A DNA stretch of 64,000 nt from Pelagibacteraceae bacterium AG-313-A04 (GTDB lineage Bacteria; Pseudomonadota; Alphaproteobacteria; Pelagibacterales; Pelagibacteraceae). Within the stretch, counting starts at the first letter, position 1; every line of letters begins with the position of its first letter. The translations under genes and the position numbers were made by a program. This document shows positions 7,489 through 16,198 of the stretch, piece by piece. Location: assembly GCA_003284275.1 (NCBI GenBank), contig QBVU01000001.1, forward strand, positions 124,001-188,000. The letters run 5' to 3'. The notes beneath the pieces were generated by a model. The model was not told where the DNA came from. It searched no databases and saw only the letters and a program-made list of their open reading frames with translations.

Positions 7489-8385
7489 TTATTTTCTACC
7501 AAAACCCGGTTTGTCAGTATCTTGACCAGCTTCGATAATTTCTTTTCTGACTTTCTTAGTTGATGAAAAAATCTCTAAAAGTTTTTTACTATCCTTATTT
7601 TTTATAGCATCTTTAATTTCATCTAGATTTTTTGAGTAATTGTCTAAAACTTTTAAGATATTTTCACTATTATCAATAAATATATCTTTCCACATTAAAG
7701 GGTCTGATGCTGCTATTCTTGTAAAATCTCTTAATCCACCTGCACTATACTGAATGACATCGTCCTTAAATTTGTCTTCTTTGTTAATTGCTGTTTTTAC
7801 AATACTGTAAGCTACAGCATGTGGTAAATGGCTGGTTAATGATAAAACATAATCATGATCTTCAAATGTCATACGTTTAGTCTTGCTTCCAAGCTTTGAC
7901 CAAAAATTTTCTAAAGATTTTATTTTATCCTCGGCTACTTTTTTATCAGCAGATATTATGCACCATCTGTTTTTAAATAAACTTGCAAAACCTGCCTCTG
8001 GACCACTGTATTCTGTTCCAGCTATAGGATGTGAAGCAATCCAATTTACATTTTTAAGATTTAAATTGCTGATAATTTTATTCACTTCTTTTTTTGCAGA
8101 ACCTGTATCGGTTAAAATTACATTTTCTTTCAAACTATTATGAATAGATAAAAGTATTTCTTTATAGCTACTTAAAGGAGAAGCAATCACTACTAAATCA
8201 GAATCCTTAACAACATCTGAAATGTTACTGCAAATTTCAACTGAAAAATTCTTTTTCAAATAATCAATAACTTTCGATGATTTATCGTAAGCACTAATTT
8301 TAGTTGCTAATTTTTTTTCCTCTACTGCTCTCAAAATAGAAGAGCCAATTAAACCACATCCGATTATACTTATTTTATTGAACAT
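7489..8385 (-). CDS. tyrC: prephenate/cyclohexadienyl dehydrogenase
   Basis: A 298-residue NAD(P)-dependent TyrA-family enzyme of tyrosine synthesis. It has a Rossmann start GCGLIGSSILR (about 9-19), SHPIAGTEYSG for substrate binding, and the helical C-terminal half containing TSHLPHAVAYS. The family covers prephenate and arogenate dehydrogenases; pairing with a HisC-type aminotransferase is classic for cyclohexadienyl dehydrogenase. Its start overlaps the end of hisC by 11 bases. Confidence 0.88.
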   Translation of the reverse strand: MFNKISIIGCGLIGSSILRAVEEKKLATKISAYDKSSKVIDYLKKNFSVEICSNISDVVKDSDLVVIASPLSSYKEILLSIHNSLKENVILTDTGSAKKEVNKIISNLNLKNVNWIASHPIAGTEYSGPEAGFASLFKNRWCIISADKKVAEDKIKSLENFWSKLGSKTKRMTFEDHDYVLSLTSHLPHAVAYSIVKTAINKEDKFKDDVIQYSAGGLRDFTRIAASDPLMWKDIFIDNSENILKVLDNYSKNLDEIKDAIKNKDSKKLLEIFSSTKKVRKEIIEAGQDTDKPGFGRK

Positions 8386-9460
8386 TTAATATTCTTTTCA
8401 TTTTGGAAATTAATTTTCTATTTTCTTCACTTTTCCCAATCGTAATTCTTAATGAATTCTTAATACCATAAACATCCATTTTACGAACTAAAATTCCTGC
8501 TTTCGCTAATAATTTAAAAACTCTTGATGAATTAATTTTTGCTTTATCAAAATTTACTAATAAAAAATTGCTATAGCTTCTATTAGTTTCAATTTTCATT
8601 TTTTTAAATTCATTAAACATTTTTTTATTCCAATTATTAACGTGTTTAATTTCTTTATTTAACCAAGCACTATCTTTTACTGCAGCAGATGCAGCAAACA
8701 AAGCAGCTTTGTTTACATTAAAAGGTGGCTTAATCTTATTTAACGTATCAATAATTTCTTTTGATCCATATCCCCACCCCACTCTCAATCCTGCTAGGCC
8801 ATAAATTTTTGAAAATGTTCTTGTCATTACCACATTTTTAAAGTTAGAAAATAATTTTAAAGCTGAGAAATAATTTTTTTGTTTTACATATTCAAAATAA
8901 GCATCATCAACTACTAACAAAATATTGCTTCGTAGCTTTTTTCGTAAAAACAACAAATCTTTTTTTGCAACATAGGTCCCGGTTGGATTATTAGGATTAG
9001 CCAAAAATACAACTTTTGTCTTGTTAGTCACTTTTTTTAAAATATCTTTTACTGAAACTGTAAAATTATTTTCATTTGAATAAATAACTTTTGCTCCATT
9101 CATTTTGCTATAAATTCTATAAATAATAAAACTATACTTAGGCACAATTACCTCATCACCTTTTTTTAGGTATGCTTTACAGATTAATTCAAAAATTTGA
9201 TCTGAACCTGATCCCAAAACAATTCTATTTTTATCTAGTTTAAATTTTTTTGATAAAGTTTCTCTTAAGAAAGTGCCATTGGTGTCGGGATATCTTGCAA
9301 AACTTTTTGATACTTTTATATATTCTTTTTTTGCTTTTGGACTAGGTCCAAGCGCAGACTCATTAGCTGATAATTTTATCTTAGCTAGTCTATTTTTAAA
9401 TACGCTCATTCCTACTACGTATTTTTCAGTTTTTATGTTATTTGGCTTAGGTAATCTCAT
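8375..9460 (-). CDS. hisC: histidinol-phosphate / aromatic aminotransferase
   Basis: A 361-residue class I/II PLP aminotransferase of the HisC branch. Seen are NPNNPTG (155-161), the PLP-contacting VVDDAYFEY, TFSKIYGLAGLRVGW with PLP Lys218, and a conserved arginine near the C-terminus (SLRITIG). Coupling to tyrC suggests it also serves as the aromatic-acid transaminase for tyrosine and phenylalanine, in addition to histidine synthesis; this is inference from context. It is divergent from the SAM-II/metX leader. Confidence 0.88.
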   Translation of the reverse strand: MRLPKPNNIKTEKYVVGMSVFKNRLAKIKLSANESALGPSPKAKKEYIKVSKSFARYPDTNGTFLRETLSKKFKLDKNRIVLGSGSDQIFELICKAYLKKGDEVIVPKYSFIIYRIYSKMNGAKVIYSNENNFTVSVKDILKKVTNKTKVVFLANPNNPTGTYVAKKDLLFLRKKLRSNILLVVDDAYFEYVKQKNYFSALKLFSNFKNVVMTRTFSKIYGLAGLRVGWGYGSKEIIDTLNKIKPPFNVNKAALFAASAAVKDSAWLNKEIKHVNNWNKKMFNEFKKMKIETNRSYSNFLLVNFDKAKINSSRVFKLLAKAGILVRKMDVYGIKNSLRITIGKSEENRKLISKMKRILNVQ

Positions 9461-9519
9461 TAATTAATGTAATATCCAAATTGTTCGAGTTTTTCTAGAA
9501 GTCTTTATCTTATATAAAA

Positions 9520-9548
9520 TTGACAAGTTTGTGATGATTTAGTAAATA
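9520..9548 (+). promoter_or_regulatory. sigma-70-type promoter for metXW
   Basis: TTGACA at 9520-9525 is a perfect -35 box. After a 17-base spacer, TAAATA at 9543-9548 is a fair -10 box. Transcription would start near 9555, at the first bases of the riboswitch aptamer, which strengthens the call. Confidence 0.7.
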
Positions 9549-9552
9549 GATA

Positions 9553-9604
9553 TCGCGCTGATTTAACCATATTGCAAGCGCATAATAAATTTAGCTAAAA
9601 AGGG
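9553..9604 (+). ncRNA. SAM-II riboswitch aptamer (metX leader)
   Basis: The sequence follows the SAM-II (metA-type) aptamer almost base for base. P1 is GCGCT (9555-9559) with AGCGC (9577-9581). The pseudoknot P2a is ATTTA (9561-9565) with TAAAT (9586-9590). P2b joins the CC at 9567-9568 to the GGG at 9602-9604 after the conserved AGCTAAAAAGGG. SAM-II senses S-adenosylmethionine and represses methionine synthesis in Alphaproteobacteria. It lies between a good promoter and the metX terminator. Confidence 0.95.
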
Positions 9605-9608
9605 AGAT

Positions 9609-9634
9609 GCCCAGTTTAGCTGGGCTTTTTTTTT
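9609..9634 (+). terminator. intrinsic terminator of the SAM-II expression platform
   Basis: GCCCAG (9609-9614), loop TTTAG, CTGGGC (9620-9625) and nine T residues (9626-9634) form a textbook intrinsic terminator just before the preferred metX start. A competing stem is visible: AGCTAAA (9593-9599) with TTTAGCT (9615-9621), continued by GGG (9602-9604) with CCC (9610-9612). That stem uses the same GGG as the aptamer pseudoknot, so SAM binding should free the terminator. Confidence 0.9.
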
Positions 9635-9636
9635 GG

Positions 9637-10776
9637 ATGAATAGAAAAATTGAGAATATAAATAAGATTACAATTACTAAACCACTCAAGCTTGATTGTG
9701 GAAAAACCATTAAGAATTTTCCTCTGGCCTATGAAACCTATGGAAAACTTAATGAAAATAAAGATAACGCTATTTTAGTATTCCACGCTTTAACTGGCGA
9801 TCAATTTGTAACTGGCACGAACCCTGTAACAAATAAAGAGGGCTGGTGGGTCACTGCTGTTGGTCCTGGCAAGGCTATTGATACAGATAAATATTTTGTG
9901 ATTTGCGCAAATGTAATTGGTGGATGTATGGGATCTCTTGGACCAAAAGATACAAATCCTGAAAACAACCAACCCTACGGTTTAGATTTTCCAGTTATCA
10001 CTATTAAAGATATGGTAAAAGCACAAGAGTCTTTACTGGAACACCTTGGTATAAAAAAACTTTTATGTGCTACTGGCGGATCAATGGGCGGAATGCAGTT
10101 ATTACAATTTTGCGCAACATTTCCTGATAAAGCTTTTTCAGCTATTCCGATAGCTTGTAGTTCAAGTCATAGTGCACAAAATATTGCACTTAACGAACTA
10201 GCACGCCAAGCTATAATGGCTGACCCTGTATGGGATAATGGAAAATATGTATCAAAAAATGTGCAGCCTAAAAATGGCTTAGCAGTTGCAAGAATGGTTG
10301 GACATATAAGTTATTTATCTGAAAAAGGTATGCAGGAAAAATTTGGAAGAAAATTACAAGAAAAAGCTGATTACGAATTTAGTTTTAACGCAGATTTTCA
10401 GGTAGAGAGTTATTTAAGACACCAAGGTTATGCTTTTGTGGAAAGATTTGATGCAAATTCAATTCTTTATATAACTAGAGCAATGGATTATTTTGATCTT
10501 TCTAAACAATATAAAGGTGGGTTAGTTGAAGCTTTTAAAAATCAAGACACGAAATTTCTAGTAATATCATTTTCTTCAGACTGGCTTTATACAACAAAAG
10601 AAAATAAGGATATAGTAATCGCATTAAATGCATCTGGAGCTGATGTTTCCTATTCAGAAATAGTAACAGACAAGGGACATGACTCCTTCTTACTAAATGA
10701 ACCAGAATTTTTAAAAACTCTTAAAGGTTTTATAGATTCAATGTATGAAAAATTTAAAAATGAAAAAAGAATTTAA
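9637..10776 (+). CDS. metX: homoserine O-acyltransferase MetX
   Basis: A 379-residue alpha/beta-hydrolase enzyme that acylates homoserine (acetyl or succinyl donor) to start methionine synthesis. Ser149 lies in the nucleophile elbow GGSMGG, the aspartate in SFSSDWLY and the histidine in DKGHDSFLL. Other family motifs are HALTGDQF and [13 protein letters not shown] chose the ATG at 9637 rather than 9607, because residues encoded from 9607 would come from the terminator hairpin and are not conserved-looking. There is no clear ribosome-binding site directly before 9637. metW follows with overlap. Confidence 0.93.
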   Translation: MNRKIENINKITITKPLKLDCGKTIKNFPLAYETYGKLNENKDNAILVFHALTGDQFVTGTNPVTNKEGWWVTAVGPGKAIDTDKYFVICANVIGGCMGSLGPKDTNPENNQPYGLDFPVITIKDMVKAQESLLEHLGIKKLLCATGGSMGGMQLLQFCATFPDKAFSAIPIACSSSHSAQNIALNELARQAIMADPVWDNGKYVSKNVQPKNGLAVARMVGHISYLSEKGMQEKFGRKLQEKADYEFSFNADFQVESYLRHQGYAFVERFDANSILYITRAMDYFDLSKQYKGGLVEAFKNQDTKFLVISFSSDWLYTTKENKDIVIALNASGADVSYSEIVTDKGHDSFLLNEPEFLKTLKGFIDSMYEKFKNEKRI

Positions 10777-11353
10777 AGTAATAGCTGAATTATTACCTAA
10801 CAACACAAGAGTCTTGGATGTTGGTTGCGGAGATGGATCTCTAATGCATTTCCTAAAAGAGGAAAAAAATATAGAGGTTCGTGGATTAGAACTGAATCAA
10901 GAAAATGTGCAACAATGCATACACAAAGGTTTACCAGTTATACAGGGGAACGCTGAAACTGAACTTCATCAATTTCCTGATCAATCTTTTGACTACGTTG
11001 TGCTTAGCCAAACGTTACAAGCCTTTTATAACCCAGAAGAAGTTTTAAAAAATCTTTTGAGAATAGGCAAAGCAGTAGTTATTTCAATTCCAAATTTTGG
11101 ATATTGGAAAGTAAGAGTGAAACTTTTGTTATTTGGCGAAATGCCGGTTACAAAAACATTGCCAAACACTTGGTATAATACTCCTAACTTACATATGTGT
11201 ACTATTAAAGATCTATTTAATTTTTGTTATGAGAAAAATATAAATATCAAACAAGTAGTTGGGGTTAATGAAGATAAAACTTCATTAATAAAAAAAAGTA
11301 ATTTAGAAATAAAAAATCTCTTTTCAAAATTAGGGATTTTTTTAATAGGGTAA
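10760..11353 (+). CDS. metW: methionine biosynthesis protein MetW
   Basis: A class I methyltransferase-fold protein of 197 residues (202 if the ATG at 10745 is used). It begins with [15 protein letters not shown], the SAM-binding loop, and contains [11 protein letters not shown] and [13 protein letters not shown], typical of MetW. MetW partners with MetX in Proteobacteria and supports its activity. The MKKEF start is preferred because either start lies inside metX and the shorter overlap (17 bases) matches the usual MetW N-terminus. Cotranscription places it under SAM-II control. Confidence 0.9.
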   Translation: MKKEFKVIAELLPNNTRVLDVGCGDGSLMHFLKEEKNIEVRGLELNQENVQQCIHKGLPVIQGNAETELHQFPDQSFDYVVLSQTLQAFYNPEEVLKNLLRIGKAVVISIPNFGYWKVRVKLLLFGEMPVTKTLPNTWYNTPNLHMCTIKDLFNFCYEKNINIKQVVGVNEDKTSLIKKSNLEIKNLFSKLGIFLIG

Positions 11354-12112
11354 ATGATTGTAGAAATTATTCCATGCTTAAGTGACAATTACAGTTATTT
11401 AATTCATGAAAAAGAAACAGGAACTATTTCAATAGTAGATCCTTCTGAATTTAATGCCTGTGATAAAATAATAAATAAATATAAAAAGTTAGATTTTATT
11501 TTAAATACTCATCATCATGCTGATCATGTTGGTGCTAATCTTGAACTTAAAAAAAAATATAACTCAAAAATTTTAGGCTCAAATTTAGATAAAAATCGTA
11601 TTCCAGGAATAGATATATTGCTTGAAGAAAATCAAAAGCACAAAATTGGAAATCTAGAATTTAAGGTAATTTTTATTCCAGGCCACACAAGCGGTCATAT
11701 AGCCTTTTTCTTTAAAAAAGAAAAAATTGCTTTTACTGGAGATACATTATTTTCTTTAGGATGTGGTAGAGTATTTGAAGGCACACATGAGGAAATGTTT
11801 AATTCTTTAAATAAAATAAAAAATCTTCCTCCTGATACAAAAATCTATTGTGGACATGAGTACACAAATTCAAATTTAAATTTCTGTTTAAAACATGATC
11901 CAAAAAATACCTATTTAAAAGATAAAAAAATTGATATCGAAAAAAAGCTAAACTCTAACCAGCCAACTATTCCGTCTACTATAGCTGACGAAATTGAAAC
12001 GAACATTTTCCTAAGGTGTGATGACCCTGAAATAAAGCACGGGTTAGGCTTAAAAAATTCATCTGATGTTGAAGTTTTTTCAAAATTACGAGATTTAAAG
12101 GACTCCTTTTAG
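11354..12112 (+). CDS. gloB: hydroxyacylglutathione hydrolase (glyoxalase II)
   Basis: A 252-residue metallo-beta-lactamase-fold enzyme that hydrolyses S-lactoylglutathione in methylglyoxal detoxification. The metal motif THHHADH is at 52-58. It is followed by IPGHTSGH, FTGDTLFSLGCGRVFEGT and a C-terminal YCGHEYTNSNLNF, all glyoxalase II signatures. It starts directly after the metW stop, so it may be read from the metX promoter; it could also have its own. Glyoxalase I is not in the window. Confidence 0.93.
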   Translation: MIVEIIPCLSDNYSYLIHEKETGTISIVDPSEFNACDKIINKYKKLDFILNTHHHADHVGANLELKKKYNSKILGSNLDKNRIPGIDILLEENQKHKIGNLEFKVIFIPGHTSGHIAFFFKKEKIAFTGDTLFSLGCGRVFEGTHEEMFNSLNKIKNLPPDTKIYCGHEYTNSNLNFCLKHDPKNTYLKDKKIDIEKKLNSNQPTIPSTIADEIETNIFLRCDDPEIKHGLGLKNSSDVEVFSKLRDLKDSF

Positions 12113-12123
12113 CTTCAATAATC

Positions 12124-12151
12124 TTGACTTGCTAGCACTGAGAGCTATATT
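12124..12151 (+). promoter_or_regulatory. promoter of the rplU operon
   Basis: TTGACT (12124-12129), a 16-base spacer and TATATT (12146-12151) form a near-consensus sigma-70 promoter in the 65-base gap before rplU. It would drive the long plus-strand run to rppH. Confidence 0.65.
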
Positions 12152-12177
12152 GCGTGGAAATTACAAAAAGAGAATTT

Positions 12178-12585
12178 ATGTCATTTGCTATAATTGAAAC
12201 TGGTGGAAAACAATACAAAGTAACTGCAAGTAAAATATTAGAAATAGAAAAACTTAACGCTAAAGTTGGTGAAACAATCAAATTTGATAATGTTTTACTT
12301 TTAAACGACGATAAAAGTACTGAAGTTGGAAGTCCCAAAGTTGATGGTGCTACTGTAGAAGCCAAACTTTTAGACAATGTTAAAGATAGAACTATATTAA
12401 TTTTTCATAAAAGAAGAAGAAAGCATTCAAGGAAAAAGAATGGTCATAGACAACGTCATTCAAAGATACAAATAACGAAAATTTTAGCAAAAGGTGGAAA
12501 AGTTATAGATGAAGCCAAAATTGTTGAAAAAAAGAAACTTGTTAAAGAAGAGAAAAAAGTTATAAAAAAGCAAGCAAAAAAATAG
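12178..12585 (+). CDS. rplU: 50S ribosomal protein L21
   Basis: A 135-residue ribosomal protein. The L21 core spans about residues 1-102 (IETGGKQYKV near the start, then KRRRKHSRKKNGHRQRHS and QITKI). The remaining ~33 residues are a lysine/glutamate-rich tail (ending KKQAKK) not needed by the family. I use the ATG at 12178, since the upstream GTG at 12154 would add eight residues overlapping the promoter region. First gene of rplU-rpmA-obgE-proBA-nadD-rsfS-ctpA-rppH. Confidence 0.95.
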   Translation: MSFAIIETGGKQYKVTASKILEIEKLNAKVGETIKFDNVLLLNDDKSTEVGSPKVDGATVEAKLLDNVKDRTILIFHKRRRKHSRKKNGHRQRHSKIQITKILAKGGKVIDEAKIVEKKKLVKEEKKVIKKQAKK

Positions 12586-12593
12586 AAAATTAA

Positions 12594-12848
12594 ATGGCAA
12601 CAAAAAAAGCAGGTGGATCATCGAAGAACGGCCGAGATAGTAAAGGTAGACGTCTTGGAGTAAAAAAATATGGTGATCAAATTGTAATACCTGGAAACAT
12701 TATAGTAAGACAAAGAGGAACAAAAATTCATCCTGGTGATAATGTTGGTATGGGCAAAGACCATTCAATTTTTTCTTTAATCAAAGGAAAAGTAAAATTT
12801 AAAAAATCTAAATTAAACAGAACTTTTGTTTCTGTAATCCCCAATTAA
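12594..12848 (+). CDS. rpmA: 50S ribosomal protein L27
   Basis: An 84-residue ribosomal protein with the usual start [18 protein letters not shown] and core [22 protein letters not shown] and GKDHSIF. Its N-terminal tail reaches the peptidyl-transferase centre. It lies eight bases after rplU, as in nearly all bacteria. A strong hairpin follows its stop codon. Confidence 0.97.
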   Translation: MATKKAGGSSKNGRDSKGRRLGVKKYGDQIVIPGNIIVRQRGTKIHPGDNVGMGKDHSIFSLIKGKVKFKKSKLNRTFVSVIPN

Positions 12849-12852
12849 ATCT

Positions 12853-12878
12853 ATATAAATAACCCAAGTTATTTATAT
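12853..12878 (+). repeat. perfect intercistronic hairpin between rpmA and obgE
   Basis: An 11-base-pair perfect inverted repeat, ATATAAATAAC (12853-12863) with GTTATTTATAT (12868-12878) and a CCAA tetraloop, fills the 40-base gap. It is not followed by a T-run. A partial terminator or an mRNA 3'-end stabiliser that lets the ribosomal proteins be made in excess over Obg is a reasonable guess. Confidence 0.6.
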
Positions 12879-12888
12879 TATAATAAAA

Positions 12889-13872
12889 ATGAAATTTTTA
12901 GATCAAGCAAAGATTTATATTAAGGCTGGAAACGGCGGCTCAGGTTCTGCAAGCTTCAGAAGAGAAAAGTTTGTGGAGTATGGCGGACCAGATGGTGGTG
13001 ATGGGGGAGACGGTGGTTCTATAATTGTTCAATCAGATAGAAATCTTAATACATTAATTGATTTCAGATATGCACAACATTTTAAAGCCCAACACGGGAA
13101 GCCAGGGAGTAAAAGAAATAAAACAGGTGCTAAAGGGGAAGATTTGATTTTAAAAGTTCCATTAGGAACTCAATTATATGAAGAAGATAATAATACATTA
13201 ATTTTTGACTTTACAAAAAATAAAGAGAAATACCTTGTAGCATCGGGTGGCAAAGGAGGTCTCGGCAACGTACGGTTTAAAAGTTCAACAAATAGAGCGC
13301 CGAGAAAAAAAACTAATGGAAAATTAGGGGAAGAATTTTGGATATGGCTTCAATTAAAAGTAATTGCTGATATTGGAATCATCGGTAAACCAAACGCTGG
13401 TAAATCTAGTTTGCTTGCAGCGTTAACAAGAGCTAAGCCCAAAATAGCGAATTATCCTTTTACAACAATAAATCCAAATTTAGGAGTATCTTATTACGGG
13501 GGGAAAGAGATTACTTTAGCTGATATTCCTGGTTTAGTAGAAGGTGCACATAAAGGTATTGGTCTTGGAGATAAATTCTTAAGACATATAGAAAGGTGTA
13601 AAACTTTACTTCATTTAATAGATTTATCAGAAGACGATTTACTAAATTCTTATAAAAAAATTAAATTAGAATTATCTAATTATGATAAAGGTTTAATAAA
13701 AAAGCAAGAAATCATTTTTTTTAATAAATCAGATTTATTAGATAAAGATGAAATACATAAAAAAATAAAGGAATTTAAAAATAAAATTAAAACAAAATAT
13801 GAAGTTGTTTCTGTTTATTCTAATAAAGATATTCTAAAAATAAAAAAATTATTGATTAAATATGCTAGTTAA
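12889..13872 (+). CDS. obgE: GTPase Obg/CgtA
   Basis: A 327-residue ribosome-associated GTPase. The glycine-rich Obg domain occupies about residues 1-157 (KAGNGGSGSASFRREKF, GGPDGGDGGDGG). The G domain follows with GKPNAGKSS (166-174), the switch region YPFTTINPN, DIPGLVEGAH and the guanine-specificity motif NKSD. The extra C-terminal OCT domain found in some relatives is absent. It assists 50S assembly and stress control. The end overlaps proB by 11 bases. Confidence 0.96.
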   Translation: MKFLDQAKIYIKAGNGGSGSASFRREKFVEYGGPDGGDGGDGGSIIVQSDRNLNTLIDFRYAQHFKAQHGKPGSKRNKTGAKGEDLILKVPLGTQLYEEDNNTLIFDFTKNKEKYLVASGGKGGLGNVRFKSSTNRAPRKKTNGKLGEEFWIWLQLKVIADIGIIGKPNAGKSSLLAALTRAKPKIANYPFTTINPNLGVSYYGGKEITLADIPGLVEGAHKGIGLGDKFLRHIERCKTLLHLIDLSEDDLLNSYKKIKLELSNYDKGLIKKQEIIFFNKSDLLDKDEIHKKIKEFKNKIKTKYEVVSVYSNKDILKIKKLLIKYAS

Positions 13873-14953
13873 AAATGCAAATAAGATAGTTTTAAAACTT
13901 GGATCTACGACTGTAGTTGACAGTAAAGGTGTTTTCAAAAAAAAGTGGGTAACTTCTCTTATTAAAGATATTAAAAAATACGGAAAAAGAAAAAACTTTG
14001 TAATTGTATCTTCAGGTGCAATTGCTCTTGGCCAAAAATATCTAAGAATTAAAAAAGGAAAAATTAAATTAGAAATGAGTCAAGCTATTGCAGCAATTGG
14101 ACAGATTCATTTAGCCGGAGAATTTCAAAAATTATTTGATAAATATAAGATTAAAACTGGTCAAATTTTAATTAGTCCAGATGACACCGAGCAGAGAAGA
14201 AGGGCTATTAATGTAAGAAGAACTTTTGAAAATTTGTTTAAGCTTAAAGCTATTCCTGTAGTAAATGAAAATGACTCTACAGCAACTAGCGAAATAAAAT
14301 ATGGAGATAATGATAGACTGGCTGCAAGAGTGGCTCAGATTATTGGAGCTGACATGTTAATTTTGTTTTCTGATGTTGATGGGCTTTACGATAAGTCTAA
14401 GGGTAAGAAAATCGTTAGAGAAGTTACTTCAATTAATGAGCAAATAATGTCCCTAGTAGATAATAAGAAGAATAAATTTGGTTCAGGGGGCATTACTACA
14501 AAGTTGGATGCTGCTAAGATTTGTATAAATTCAGGCACCCATATGTTTATTGCCAATGGTAAGATAAACAACCCAATTTTAAATATGATTAAAAATAAAA
14601 AATATACTCACTTCATTCCAAAAATTTCTACTTTAGATGCTAGAAAAAAATGGATTATCGGCTCTCTTAATTATAATGGAACTATATACATAGATAACGG
14701 AGCTGCAAAAGCTCTATCAAATGGTAAAAGTTTGTTAGCAGCCGGGATAACTAAGATTAATGGAAGCTTCAAAAAAGGTGAAAATGTAATAATTTTAGAT
14801 CAAAATAATAATCAACTTGCTCGAGGATTAGCTTCTTTTAGTTCAAATGAAATTGATAAAATTAAAGGCAAACAAAGCAAAGAAATTGAAAAAATTCTTG
14901 GTTATCTGAGTAAATCTGAAGTCATACACAAAGATGATATGGTATTATTATAA
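13862..14953 (+). CDS. proB: glutamate 5-kinase
   Basis: A 363-residue enzyme that phosphorylates glutamate in the first step of proline synthesis. The amino-acid-kinase domain shows KLGSTTVV, SSGAIALGQ, NENDSTAT and FGSGGITTKLDAA. A C-terminal PUA domain (about residues 270-363) includes RGLASFSS. Overlap with obgE and direct abutment with proA (stop at 14953, start at 14954) show a compact operon. Confidence 0.96.
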   Translation: MLVKNANKIVLKLGSTTVVDSKGVFKKKWVTSLIKDIKKYGKRKNFVIVSSGAIALGQKYLRIKKGKIKLEMSQAIAAIGQIHLAGEFQKLFDKYKIKTGQILISPDDTEQRRRAINVRRTFENLFKLKAIPVVNENDSTATSEIKYGDNDRLAARVAQIIGADMLILFSDVDGLYDKSKGKKIVREVTSINEQIMSLVDNKKNKFGSGGITTKLDAAKICINSGTHMFIANGKINNPILNMIKNKKYTHFIPKISTLDARKKWIIGSLNYNGTIYIDNGAAKALSNGKSLLAAGITKINGSFKKGENVIILDQNNNQLARGLASFSSNEIDKIKGKQSKEIEKILGYLSKSEVIHKDDMVLL

Positions 14954-16195
14954 ATGAGTTATTTAGAAACGATAGGAAAAAATGCAAAGAAGGCCTTTGA
15001 GGATTTGAAGGGCATTAAACATAAAAAAATTAAAAAAGTATTAGATAATTACAATCAATCTCTATTAAGAAACACCAATAGAATCATCAAGGAAAACTTA
15101 AAAGATGTAAAAAATGTAAAAAGGAAACATTTGATAGATAGACTTATATTAAATAAAAAAAGGATTGAAGGTATTAGAAATTCAATAAATCAAATAGCAA
15201 AATTTAAAGATCCAATTGGTAGAGTTTTAGAAAAATGGAATAGGCCAAATAATTTAACAATAAAAAAAATAACTACTCCAATCGGCGTTATAGGCGTGAT
15301 ATATGAGAGTAGACCTAATGTGACTGCTGATGTTGCGGCATTATGTTTAAAATCTGGCAATTGTTCTATTCTAAGAGGCGGGTCTGAGGCTTTTAATTCA
15401 AATAAACTACTTGCTAATTTATTCAGAGATAATTTAAGGAAAAATAACATCAATCAAAATTGTGTTCAATTTATTGAAAATAAAAATAGAAAGGTGGTAG
15501 ACCAATTATTATCAAAAATGAGTTCTTATATAGATGTGATTGTTCCAAGAGGAGGAAAAGGACTTGTAGCGAAAGTGCAAAAATTTTCTAATGTACATGT
15601 AATTGGTCATCTTGAGGGAATGTGCCATATTTATGTTGATAAAACCGCAAATCTAAAAATGGCAAAAGATTTAATTATCAATGCAAAGATGAGAAGAACA
15701 AGTATATGTGGAGCAGTTGAAACTCTTCTAATTGAAGAAAAAGCTTTAAACACACATGCTAAAGAAATTATTAATTCTCTTTTAAGTTCTGGCTGCGAAG
15801 TAAGAGTTGATCAAAAGGTTAACAAAGTTTTTAAAGGGAAGTTGAAAAATGCTAAAGAAATAGATTGGAGAACAGAATATCTTGACGCAATTATTTCAAT
15901 TAAAGCAGTTAAAAACGTAAAAGATGCAATCAAACATATTTTAAAATATGGCACAATGCATACAGATAGTATTATAACAAACAACAAAAAAAACGCTGAA
16001 GTTTTTTTAAATGGTGTTAATAGCTCAATAGCAATGCATAACGTTTCAACTCAATTTGCAGATGGAGGTGAATTTGGTTTTGGTGGTGAAATTGGTATAT
16101 CTACTAATAAACTTCCTCCTAGAGGTCCTGTAGGAATAAATCAATTAACATCTTACAAATATTTTGTTTCTGGAAAAGGGATTATTAGACCATAA
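14954..16195 (+). CDS. proA: glutamate-5-semialdehyde dehydrogenase (gamma-glutamyl phosphate reductase)
   Basis: A 413-residue aldehyde-dehydrogenase-superfamily enzyme that reduces glutamyl phosphate for proline synthesis. It shows PIGVIGVIYESRPNVT, LRGGSEA, VPRGGKGL and the catalytic cysteine in RRTSICGAVETLL. The C-terminal EFGFGGEIGISTNKLPPRGPVG is the family signature. It follows proB without a gap and precedes nadD by three bases. Confidence 0.96.
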   Translation: MSYLETIGKNAKKAFEDLKGIKHKKIKKVLDNYNQSLLRNTNRIIKENLKDVKNVKRKHLIDRLILNKKRIEGIRNSINQIAKFKDPIGRVLEKWNRPNNLTIKKITTPIGVIGVIYESRPNVTADVAALCLKSGNCSILRGGSEAFNSNKLLANLFRDNLRKNNINQNCVQFIENKNRKVVDQLLSKMSSYIDVIVPRGGKGLVAKVQKFSNVHVIGHLEGMCHIYVDKTANLKMAKDLIINAKMRRTSICGAVETLLIEEKALNTHAKEIINSLLSSGCEVRVDQKVNKVFKGKLKNAKEIDWRTEYLDAIISIKAVKNVKDAIKHILKYGTMHTDSIITNNKKNAEVFLNGVNSSIAMHNVSTQFADGGEFGFGGEIGISTNKLPPRGPVGINQLTSYKYFVSGKGIIRP

Positions 16196-16198
16196 TTA

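Noticed and set aside
12154-12177. GTG start giving L21 eight extra residues
   Set aside because: The ATG at 12178 gives the standard L21 N-terminus, and the extra stretch lies just after the -10 box where a transcript would only just begin.
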